Part shown: one piece after another, positions 54,606 through 61,704 of the stretch
Layout of the letters: every line of letters starts with the position of its first letter
Position numbering within the stretch: position 1 is the stretch's first letter
IMG/VR virus record: IMGVR_UViG_3300017971_000008
Location: 62,001 to 126,000 of that record
Reading direction: 5' to 3' (one strand)
DNA from: a virus
Length of the DNA: 64,000 nucleotides
Made by a program: the position numbers and the translations under genes
Notes under the pieces: generated by a model
Told to the model about the DNA's origin: nothing
The model's database searches: none
What the model saw: the letters and a program-made list of their open reading frames with translations, nothing else

Positions 54606-54998
54606 ATGCTCAAGGACGAATTGACCGCCGAGCTGAGAAATTTAATGGTGCGTGTGATGTCGAAGCGAAAGAGTGCCTGGACCGTTGAGGACCTGGTGGT
54701 GAGGATGAAGAAAGCCGCGACGAACAAGCCCGAGGTCCGTAAAAACATCACCAGCAATATGTTGGGCAACAACTTGCGGGTGTTGAAGAAGAGTGGTGTG
54801 GTTTCGGATTACAAAGATACTAAAGGTGTTCGGATGTGGACCATCGTTGACCCGACCCATCGAGAGGAGCCTCCTGTGAAGATGGTTATTTCTTTCCCGA
54901 AGAAGACTCATGCCGCACTTTCTCAGACGGCAAACTATCAGGAGACCACCAAGAATCAGGTTGTGGTGGACGCTGTTCAGAAGCATATCGGAACCTGA
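54606..54998 (+). CDS. winged-helix plus ribbon-helix-helix regulator
   Basis: ATG 54606 follows AAGGAGG. An upstream in-frame start lies inside the promoter. The 130-residue product has a winged-helix N-terminal part (about 5-82, ending RMWTIVDP). Residues 91-128 (VKMVISFPKKTHAALSQTAN, then TKNQVVVDAVQKHIG) fit a ribbon-helix-helix DNA-binding dimer. Two different DNA-binding domains on one small protein is unusual. It heads the rightward early module and may control the CTGAAAC-type sites downstream. Function as repressor is inferred. Confidence 0.65.
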   Translation: MLKDELTAELRNLMVRVMSKRKSAWTVEDLVVRMKKAATNKPEVRKNITSNMLGNNLRVLKKSGVVSDYKDTKGVRMWTIVDPTHREEPPVKMVISFPKKTHAALSQTANYQETTKNQVVVDAVQKHIGT

Positions 54999-55013
54999 CC
55001 TATCCTGGGTATA

Positions 55014-55042
55014 TTGACAGGTTTCTAAAATAGTCTTAAAAT
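55014..55042 (+). promoter_or_regulatory. sigma-70-type promoter P2, before the lipoprotein gene
   Basis: TTGACA at 55014-55019 and TAAAAT at 55037-55042 with 17-base spacing is close to the consensus. TATATTGACAG extends the -35. A GTTTC half-site overlaps the spacer. The lipoprotein ATG at 55078 follows with GGGAGGTGACT as ribosome-binding site. Confidence 0.65.
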
Positions 55043-55077
55043 TATAGGTGGATGTGCAGGTTTACTGGGAGGTGACT

Positions 55078-56052
55078 ATGCGTATTTACCTTTTTGTTGG
55101 TATGCTCTTGGCAGGGTGTTCTTTAGGCCCTACAGGCGAGGTTTACCTGGAGGACGAACTTGGAGGAGAGGTTCAAGATGGGGATGGGGCTTCTGACATT
55201 TTTGCTCAAGTGTTTGACGCTGAGGATGATTCTGGGACTGGGGATCGTCATGACGGGGGTCGTTCAGGTGGTCGTGACAGTGGTGTACTTGAAGACGCGG
55301 GAGCAGAGGATGCTGGAACTGACTTCGATGGTGGGAATTCTTCTGGTGACGCTGGCGGCTCTGATGGTGACACTGACATAGATGTTGATGCAGACGCCGA
55401 TGTGGATGCCGATTCAGATTCAGACAGTGACACTGACTCGGATGCTGATCCTCCATGCCCGTATAAGTGTGGTTCGGATTGTTCTGATTGGGGCGCTGAC
55501 CCTCTTCCAGGTTACCATTGTGATTTGGGTACTTGTTGTGACACTGGTATACCTTGGGACTGCGATCCTTCGATTATTGGAACCACGACTCGGATCTGGC
55601 ATGAGGAGACCTACCTTTGCTGGGACCGCGACTTTTTCACTGCTACTTTGTCTGAAGCTTTGGCTACGTGTGCTGCGGAAGGTGAAGGTTGGCGCGTACC
55701 GACAATTACTGAGTTAAGGAAGATAGTTGACAACTTCGGTACGTGCGATGACTTGATGTTTTCTCAGGGAGAATGTTTGGTTTCGGAGCAGTGTACTGCT
55801 TATGAATGTTTGGTGGAGGAGGACTGTGACTGCGATGCGTATAATCCTTATGGGTATTGTCGTTATAAGGATTCTTCTCCTCTAATCAGTGGACCTGACT
55901 GCTACTGGCATGCTGATGGTTCCATGACCCCAGTTACCACCCTATTAACTGATTACATATGGACGTTGGATTTCAGGCACGGCACTATCGAACCTGTGAA
56001 CGCCCTCACCGAGGTCCTTCAGTGGCACTGTGTAAAAGATGGCCCAACCTGA
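55078..56052 (+). CDS. cysteine-rich surface lipoprotein with Asp-rich linker
   Basis: ATG 55078 follows GGGAGG. An upstream in-frame start lacks a ribosome site. The 324-residue product has a very short signal with lipobox LLAG-Cys14. It then has a low-complexity Gly/Asp linker (19-125, with alternating Asp and Ala/Ser/Thr at 98-124), and a C-terminal domain with at least 18 Cys residues and GEGWRVPTITELRKIVDN near residue 205. The last motif resembles DUF1566-type (Lcl-like) domains. Lipoproteins of this style are common in Myxococcota. In a phage it could block superinfection or alter the host surface. Confidence 0.65.
   Translation: MRIYLFVGMLLAGCSLGPTGEVYLEDELGGEVQDGDGASDIFAQVFDAEDDSGTGDRHDGGRSGGRDSGVLEDAGAEDAGTDFDGGNSSGDAGGSDGDTDIDVDADADVDADSDSDSDTDSDADPPCPYKCGSDCSDWGADPLPGYHCDLGTCCDTGIPWDCDPSIIGTTTRIWHEETYLCWDRDFFTATLSEALATCAAEGEGWRVPTITELRKIVDNFGTCDDLMFSQGECLVSEQCTAYECLVEEDCDCDAYNPYGYCRYKDSSPLISGPDCYWHADGSMTPVTTLLTDYIWTLDFRHGTIEPVNALTEVLQWHCVKDGPT
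55365..55448 (+). repeat. Asp-rich coding repeat
   Basis: The stretch codes for alternating Asp and Ala/Ser/Thr/Val in the lipoprotein with a 6-base period (GAx followed by a variable codon). The period is imperfect, so the repeat is old or under selection for the protein. Such Asp runs often bind calcium or act as spacers. Confidence 0.8.
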
Positions 56053-56110
56053 AACTTTTTAACCTCCATATATTGACAGGCTCCTGAAACTATGAAATAA
56101 AGGGTTTCAG
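56049..56110 (+). promoter_or_regulatory. promoter P3 with CTGAAAC operator-like sites
   Basis: TATTGACAG (TTGACA at 56073-56078) leads a promoter whose best -10, AATAAA, is 17 bases downstream. CTGAAAC occurs at 56049-56055 and 56084-56090, and GTTTCAG at 56104-56110, so the last two form a 7-bp inverted repeat (13-base gap) across the expected -10 and start site. Position over a promoter suggests an operator. Confidence 0.5.
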
Positions 56111-57240
56111 TGAGCGATTTTTTGAAAGGTTTAAAATGTTGGCGATGTGGAGAACTTCTGAGGGAACGAAAGGCCGACTACACAACATCCAAAGTGTTGA
56201 TGTGTGTCAACAGAAGTTGTCCAAAGCCACCTAAAAAAGGAGAGAGTGACATGGGTGCAAGTTTTGTATGTGAAGGTTGTGGAAAGGTCTACAAGGAGAA
56301 GACATGGCTCGATAAGCATGCGGACAAGTGTCCTGCTTTGAAGCAGCCTGCTGCGGCTCCGAAGACCAAGAAAGCCCCGAAAACCAAAAAGGCCTCGAAG
56401 GCTGAGAAGGCCCCCGCTGCGAAGCCTCCGACCTACAAGGCCCCGGAGTCCAAAGTTGGCCCCACGCCGCCTGCGGCGACCCCGCCGAAGCTTACCGAGA
56501 TCCCCATAGGTTCTGAGCTGATGCTCGATGGCGGTGTCTGGTGGCAGGACCCGGCCACGTTTCAGTGGGCGACGGCAACGGCTGTGGAGACCAAGGTCAA
56601 GGTTCAGCGTCGAGAGGTTCAGGACTCCGTGACCTTCCTGATGTGTCAGGCCGAGGGCAGCGAGGTTCTCTGGTCCATCGAGGAGTACCGAGTTCTGGAT
56701 GGCGAGATGCAGATCCTGCGTATTCCGGGTGCGGTGATTCCTACACCTCCGGTCGCGCCTCCTCCGGGTAAGTCGGCTGTGACCGAGGAGGAAGAGGCCA
56801 AGGCTGCGGTGATTGAAGCCTACCGTGAGGCGGCTGAGGAGTTTGTCAGTGCGAAGGAAGCCAAAGCCAAGGCTGAGTCGAAGATGAAGAAGGTTGACAA
56901 GGATAACCGTCCCATTATCGAACAGTTCGCCCGTGATTTCGGTGCGGAGTCGGACACCGGCAAGAAGGACTTTAAGATTGTTGATTACGGGTTCTCCAAC
57001 CATTTGGTTCGGGTTGCTGGGAAGTCTTCTGTCAAGCGCGACGAGAAGTCCATTGTTGAGTGGTGTCTCAAGAACGGCCACACGGAATGCCTCACCCAGC
57101 GGCTGAACGTCGAGGTCTGGGATGCGCTCAAGAGCGCCGGTATCGTTCCGCAGGAGTTCATTTCCGAGGTTGAGGAGCCGATTGAGGGCAAGGACAGGTT
57201 CAGTCTTTATCTCAAACGCGCTGACGAGGACGACGAGTAG
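56110..57240 (+). CDS. zinc-ribbon protein of unknown replication role
   Basis: GTG 56110 opens a 376-residue product with a zinc ribbon (CWRCGELL...MCVNRSC, residues 10-38) and a second finger CEGCGKVYKEK...H...C near 55-75. An in-frame ATG at 56251 behind a strong AAAAGGAGAG site would drop the ribbon, so two products are possible. Residues 80-125 are a Lys/Pro/Ala-rich linker. The C-terminal 170 residues contain VTEEEEAKAAVIEAYREAAE and ERLNV-type strands and may bind DNA. It is in the replication cluster; family not recognised. Confidence 0.6.
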   Translation: MSDFLKGLKCWRCGELLRERKADYTTSKVLMCVNRSCPKPPKKGESDMGASFVCEGCGKVYKEKTWLDKHADKCPALKQPAAAPKTKKAPKTKKASKAEKAPAAKPPTYKAPESKVGPTPPAATPPKLTEIPIGSELMLDGGVWWQDPATFQWATATAVETKVKVQRREVQDSVTFLMCQAEGSEVLWSIEEYRVLDGEMQILRIPGAVIPTPPVAPPPGKSAVTEEEEAKAAVIEAYREAAEEFVSAKEAKAKAESKMKKVDKDNRPIIEQFARDFGAESDTGKKDFKIVDYGFSNHLVRVAGKSSVKRDEKSIVEWCLKNGHTECLTQRLNVEVWDALKSAGIVPQEFISEVEEPIEGKDRFSLYLKRADEDDE

Positions 57241-57300
57241 TTGGTTTTCCTTCCTGACGAGTTCAGGCGTTATCAACGGCGTCAGTGGCTCATCTCTTTC

Positions 57301-57313
57301 CTGAAACGTTTCA
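57301..57313 (+). promoter_or_regulatory. palindromic TGAAACGTTTCA site
   Basis: TGAAACGTTTCA (57302-57313) is a perfect 12-base palindrome, and with the preceding C it again reads CTGAAAC followed by GTTTCA. It lies in the gap before the nuclease-glycosylase gene. The gap also holds a weak hairpin from CTGACG (57254-57259) and CGTCAG (57280-57285), and CTTTTTTGGTAT at 57373-57384. Confidence 0.5.
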
Positions 57314-57393
57314 TTATCCCGTTTTTGATACTATTTTACATATTTCTTTGCGTGACTATGCACGAGTAGGATCTTTTTTGGTATCTTCCGTGT

Positions 57394-58929
57394 ATGGCGA
57401 TTTTACTCATAGACGGGAATCCTCTCATATGGAGGGCCTACCACACGGTAGGTTTGGACAATGAGGGTGTACTTCGTGGCATAGTCAGTACCGTATTCAA
57501 ACTCATAGAACAGTTTGGTAACAGCCCTGCTCTGGTTTTCTGGGATTCAGGTCGTTGTCGGTGGAGGAGTGCCGTGTACCCGGAGTACAAAGGTGCAAGG
57601 TCTAAACGTCGAGAGGACCAGGATGAGGAGGAGCTTGAGGAGGTATTCAGGCAAACCGATGTTGCCAAGAAGTTTATCGGTGACCTCGGGGTACGTCAGA
57701 TACAGGTTCGTGGGGTTGAAGCTGATGACCTGATAGGTTGGTTCTCTTCATATCTGTCCGAATCCTTTCAGTACCATACGATTATCTGCACTACAGATAA
57801 GGACCTTTGGCAGTTGGTATCCGGGCGTCAGGTGTCTGTTTACGATGTTATCAAGAAGGAGCAGGTGGATGGCGACTCGGCTGGAGCGTCTTTCGGGGTG
57901 GCTCCGCATCTGATACCTGCTTTCAAGTCCCTGGTGGGTGACTCCTCGGACAGTATTCAGGGTGTAAAGGGTATAGGCCCCAAAACTGCCAGGACTCTTT
58001 TGGGCGAGTACGGAGACCTTTCAGGTATTCTGGATAACCAGTCCGAACTCATGAAGTCCAAGCGGACGGCGGCTATTTTTGACAATTTAGAGCAGTTGAA
58101 CCTGGCTTGGCGCCTCGTTACCTTGTCGAGCCACAGGGAGATGCGCTGGTGTCTGAATGACCGGGAATCTGCGGAATTTGTGCAAGTTTTGAACAAAGAG
58201 GTGAAAAGAGAGCCTCTAGGTGCCCAGGTGGCTGCGGAAAGGCTTGGATTTATGCCGCCAGAGCAACCAGGGGCCTCTGTGCTGTCCTCGGAGGTAATGT
58301 CAGGTATGAGCAGCTTCGTACAGAAGGAGAGCGAGGAGGGGCTCGGTACGCTTCCCTCACTGGATGTTCTGATTGGTGAGTGCAATCAGTGTGCGCTTCG
58401 TGGATGTTGCAGCACCTACGGCCCAACCCTTCCTCAAGGGTATGATGATGTAGAGATCATGATTATCGGGAGGAATCCCGGATATGATGAGCTGCTCGAA
58501 GGGCGACCTTTTGTGGGTCGTGCTGGAGAACGTTTGGACCGGTTTCTGGATGATGTAGGGCTGACACGGCGCGAGGTCTGGGTGACTAACACCTGCAAGT
58601 GCTATTCTGAAGGTAACCGGCCACCCTCTTACGGGGAGATCATGGCATGTTCTCGGTACCTGAGAGCTGAGATCAGCATCATCAAGCCGAAGTTCATCAT
58701 GACCTTCGGGAACGAGGCCATGTCCATGGTGACGCCTCATGGAAGTAATGTGACGGGTCACTGTGGGACGATATTCGATAATCCTCATGGGTTGCTGCTG
58801 GACATGGACATCCAGGCAAAGGTTGCCGTGTGCGTCCACCCTTCCGCAGCCCTGCGATCCGCAAAGAGTGAGACTGAGATGAACTACTGCGCTGAGAAAG
58901 TGCGCGAACTTTTGGAGAGTGTGAAATGA
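57394..58929 (+). CDS. fusion of 5'-nuclease and Fe-S uracil-DNA glycosylase
   Basis: This 511-residue protein joins two DNA-repair enzymes. Residues 1-290 are a flap-endonuclease/T5-type 5'-nuclease: Asp7 (DGNP), Asp51, Glu109-Asp111-Asp112 (VEADD), Asp135/Asp137 (TTDKD), Asp183/Asp186 and a helix-3-turn-helix GVKGIGPKTA (190-199). Residues 325-511 are a family 4-like glycosylase: Cys330-x-x-Cys333 with Cys403 and Cys419 as cluster ligands, GRNPGYDE (359-366), GRPFVGRAG (370-378), TNTCKC and motif HPSA (482-485). No clear ribosome-binding site precedes the ATG. The fusion could couple uracil removal to RNA-primer or flap processing. Confidence 0.85.
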   Translation: MAILLIDGNPLIWRAYHTVGLDNEGVLRGIVSTVFKLIEQFGNSPALVFWDSGRCRWRSAVYPEYKGARSKRREDQDEEELEEVFRQTDVAKKFIGDLGVRQIQVRGVEADDLIGWFSSYLSESFQYHTIICTTDKDLWQLVSGRQVSVYDVIKKEQVDGDSAGASFGVAPHLIPAFKSLVGDSSDSIQGVKGIGPKTARTLLGEYGDLSGILDNQSELMKSKRTAAIFDNLEQLNLAWRLVTLSSHREMRWCLNDRESAEFVQVLNKEVKREPLGAQVAAERLGFMPPEQPGASVLSSEVMSGMSSFVQKESEEGLGTLPSLDVLIGECNQCALRGCCSTYGPTLPQGYDDVEIMIIGRNPGYDELLEGRPFVGRAGERLDRFLDDVGLTRREVWVTNTCKCYSEGNRPPSYGEIMACSRYLRAEISIIKPKFIMTFGNEAMSMVTPHGSNVTGHCGTIFDNPHGLLLDMDIQAKVAVCVHPSAALRSAKSETEMNYCAEKVRELLESVK

Positions 58930-59465
58930 CAGACGAAGAAAAGGTAGCGGAACCGGAGAAACCTGCTTCACGGATTTCTATATCCCCGACGAACACTGAG
59001 TTAGAACCTCCTCACAGGTATCACTTACCGGATGAGCGTCCGAGCAGGACTGTAGGGTTCACGATCTACCCTCCGAATGAGGAGGACCCGAAAGGTGATC
59101 CGCCTCCTCCTGTAAAAGGTACTTTTGTCGTGGGTTTCTATCCAGACAAGACTCCTGGGGAGCTCTTTGTGCGCGTTGAGAAGGAGGGCTCCGAGGTTCA
59201 TGGTTGGGCGGATTGCTGGGCCATTGCAGTTTCTTTGCTGCTTCAGTACGGCATTCCCCCCACGAAGATCTATGAGAAGTTCATGTGGCAGAACTTCAAA
59301 CCTCAAGGTCTGACCAACAACCAGGCCGCTTTCACCTGCAAGTCGATAATCGATCTCATCATGAAGTGGATGTCGAAGAACCTCCCGCCCACGGCCAAAG
59401 TGGAGTCTCCCGAATCTGCCGAGTACGAGGCTATCATTGAGTCTGTGGTGGGGGGCGACGAGTGA
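58926..59465 (+). CDS. stand-alone TSCPD (NrdJb-like) protein
   Basis: The start overlaps the previous stop (ATGA). In the 179-residue product, residues 65-150 read GELFVRVEKEGSEVHGWADC and LLLQYGIPPTKIYEKFMWQN, then SIIDLIMKW. This is the TSCPD pattern (GTPGEIFI...KEGS...G...D.FA.A.SL.LQYG..L) of NrdJb and the C-terminus of B12-dependent ribonucleotide reductases. Such domains bind metal and support nucleotide reduction. The catalytic reductase is not in this window. The first 60 residues are Pro-rich. Confidence 0.7.
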   Translation: MTDEEKVAEPEKPASRISISPTNTELEPPHRYHLPDERPSRTVGFTIYPPNEEDPKGDPPPPVKGTFVVGFYPDKTPGELFVRVEKEGSEVHGWADCWAIAVSLLLQYGIPPTKIYEKFMWQNFKPQGLTNNQAAFTCKSIIDLIMKWMSKNLPPTAKVESPESAEYEAIIESVVGGDE

Positions 59466-59890
59466 GAATCGTTCTTCAGATCGGATACCTGAAGTCTATG
59501 GGGTATCGGAAGTACGGTCAGTCTGTCAGGGCGTTCATAAATGATGAGGAATGTTCCTGGCAGGATGATACCGGAAAATATATTTCATCTAAAGTTGACG
59601 CCAGCAAAGGTTTGCTCTGGTATCTTTGGTCTGGAGAGGCAGAGCCCGAAGACGTTATCCGGGTGGAGGTGAAGACTTCAGTTGTAGGTGCCGGTCCCGA
59701 TGAAAACAGGACATTTGAGGCACTGTATTACGTTGATGCGGGTGCCCCTGTTCGGGAGATTGAGGTAGCTGGAGTTGGTCACAAGAGGTATCCGCTTCTT
59801 AAAGGGAGGTTGCGGAAGATGGGTTCGGTTTCCGAGAGCGATAAGCGGGAATCGGAAATTTCGGAGTTCATGGAGGACGAGAGCTTCTGA
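59462..59890 (+). CDS. uncharacterised beta-rich protein
   Basis: The GTG start overlaps the TSCPD stop. The 142-residue product has strands typical of a small beta-barrel (MRIVLQIGYLKSMGYRKYGQ at the start, then VIRVEVKTSVVGAGPDENRT) and an acidic Ser/Glu-rich C-terminus. The family is not recognised. Overlaps with both neighbours (GTGA before, TGATG after) put it in the replication operon. Confidence 0.5.
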   Translation: MRIVLQIGYLKSMGYRKYGQSVRAFINDEECSWQDDTGKYISSKVDASKGLLWYLWSGEAEPEDVIRVEVKTSVVGAGPDENRTFEALYYVDAGAPVREIEVAGVGHKRYPLLKGRLRKMGSVSESDKRESEISEFMEDESF

Positions 59891-61704
59891 TGCTGGACAT
59901 CTACATGCGGGACAAAAAGTATTTCGTGACCCTTGATCAGAGTCATGAACATTACGGACGCGCCTACATCATCCTGAAGTCGATGTTGACTACCAAGGAG
60001 CAGCAGGATGGGAGGACTTTTTCTATCGGGTATGAAGATCTCCCGTTTCTGAGGAAGAAGATGATTTCGTTTGGGTTGCTGCCCTATTGCACCATTACCG
60101 AGGAAGCTCACCAGTTCGGGGAGTGGCTTCAGTCGTGCAGGGACTATGAGGCTGCTTTAAAATCAGGTTCCCACGATGCCCAGACTCTCAGTCTCCTGGA
60201 GGGGAAGCTGAAAAACCCGTTGTACGCGGACCAGGTTACTGCTGTGTCCTATCTGCTTTATAAAGGCAGTGCGGGTCTGTTTGACGATATGGGATCGGGC
60301 AAGACCCTTATTAGCCTTGCGGTGGCGGCGGCTCTGGGAGACCAGGTTAGGCGCACCCTTGTGATTTGTCCGCACAACGTAATATTCGGGTTCCTTCGTG
60401 AGATAAACAAGCACACCTATTTTAAGGGAATTGCAGTGCCGTCCGGTCGGAAGACTTCAGTGAAGTTCCTTCAAGACGCTATGCAGGATGACTGGGATTT
60501 TCTGCTTGTGCATCCTGAAAACCTGATAGGGATTAAGAAAGACGTTTATGGGTCTTTGACAGAGTTTCTCAGTCAGCAATGGTTCGATATGATCATTTCT
60601 GACGAGTTTCATATGTACAAGAACCTGAGTGCCAAGCGTACAAAATGTGTTTTGAAGCTAATGAAGGATATTAGAAATCGGGAGGGTGGCTATCCTCGAT
60701 GTATTCCGATGACCGGTACGCCGATTTCGGAAACTCCTGTGAATGCCTATACCATCTTGAGGTTGTTGAGTTTCGATCAGATGCCGCATATTACCCGGTT
60801 TGAGAATTATTACTGCGAGAAGCGGACAGTTCAGTTCGGGAAAGGTGGCCCGGTTGCCAAGAAGGTTGTAGGTTTCAAGAATCTGGATGAGTTGAAGGCC
60901 AGAATAGAGCATGTTTCCATACGTCGAACCAAGGATGACATGAAAGGTTTTCCCGATAAGATAGAGGTCATTCGGGATATAGAGCTTACAGGACGCCAGA
61001 AGGTTTTGTACAAGGCTATTTGCGGGGAAGTGGTTGCCGAGTTGGGGTTATCGACTCGAATAAACCTGATGTCCTTTCTACAAAACAGTAATTCTGTGCT
61101 GCGTCTCAGGCAGTTGATGAATCACCCTAATCTTTTGAACGAGGAGGGTGAGTCCGCAAAGTACAAGGAAATCGATCTTATCCTGGACGAGCTGTTTACC
61201 GACCCGGAGGCGAAGGCGGTTATCTGGACCGCGTATAGGCAGTCGGCGCAGAATCTCTATGAGAGGTATAAGAGCCTTTATGGGGCAGTCAAAATCATTG
61301 GCGGTATGAATGAGGCTGTTTTTGAGAGGACGGCTTATGAATTCGAGAACCAGGACGCTCCTCGGGTGGCTGTCTGTACCGCGGAAAAGGCTGGTACCGG
61401 CACAGACTTTCTTGCCAGGGCGAGAACGGCCATCTACACAGATCGGCCACACTCGTATGTTTTGTATAAGCAATCGATGGATCGTATTCACCGAAGGGTA
61501 ACGTCTTCCAACAACCCAAATCAGTTGGATCGCATACGGGCTCAACCGGCGACACTGATTTTCCTGGATGTGGTGAACTCCGTGGATGCCCTGGTTCGGG
61601 ACCAGCTGATGGGCAAGCAGGATGTCGCCCAGGCGATGACCACCGGGAACCAGAAACTTGTAGAGATCGGCAGGGCCGATTTATTGAAGTATTTTAAGCT
61701 ATGA
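59890..61704 (+). CDS. SNF2-family helicase/ATPase
   Basis: The 604-residue product has Walker A FDDMGSGKTL (131-140, GSGKT 135-139), a DEFH Walker B (238-241) in place of DEAH, MTGTPISETPVNAY as motif III, and motif VI region AEKAGTGTDFLARA...SMDRIHRR. N-terminal 110 residues are an extra domain of unknown role. SNF2-like ATPases translocate on double-stranded DNA. In phages they are linked with replication or repair. The gene overlaps the upstream stop (TGATG). Confidence 0.85.
   Translation: MLDIYMRDKKYFVTLDQSHEHYGRAYIILKSMLTTKEQQDGRTFSIGYEDLPFLRKKMISFGLLPYCTITEEAHQFGEWLQSCRDYEAALKSGSHDAQTLSLLEGKLKNPLYADQVTAVSYLLYKGSAGLFDDMGSGKTLISLAVAAALGDQVRRTLVICPHNVIFGFLREINKHTYFKGIAVPSGRKTSVKFLQDAMQDDWDFLLVHPENLIGIKKDVYGSLTEFLSQQWFDMIISDEFHMYKNLSAKRTKCVLKLMKDIRNREGGYPRCIPMTGTPISETPVNAYTILRLLSFDQMPHITRFENYYCEKRTVQFGKGGPVAKKVVGFKNLDELKARIEHVSIRRTKDDMKGFPDKIEVIRDIELTGRQKVLYKAICGEVVAELGLSTRINLMSFLQNSNSVLRLRQLMNHPNLLNEEGESAKYKEIDLILDELFTDPEAKAVIWTAYRQSAQNLYERYKSLYGAVKIIGGMNEAVFERTAYEFENQDAPRVAVCTAEKAGTGTDFLARARTAIYTDRPHSYVLYKQSMDRIHRRVTSSNNPNQLDRIRAQPATLIFLDVVNSVDALVRDQLMGKQDVAQAMTTGNQKLVEIGRADLLKYFKL

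Noticed and set aside
56131-57276. A 381-codon minus-strand open frame
   Set aside because: It is antisense to the zinc-ribbon gene, Leu/Arg-rich, has no ribosome site and no family motif. It follows from the codon bias of the + strand gene.
57254-57285. Hairpin CTGACG...CGTCAG as intrinsic terminator
   Set aside because: The stem is 6 bp with a 20-base interior and no T run follows; too weak to list as a terminator.
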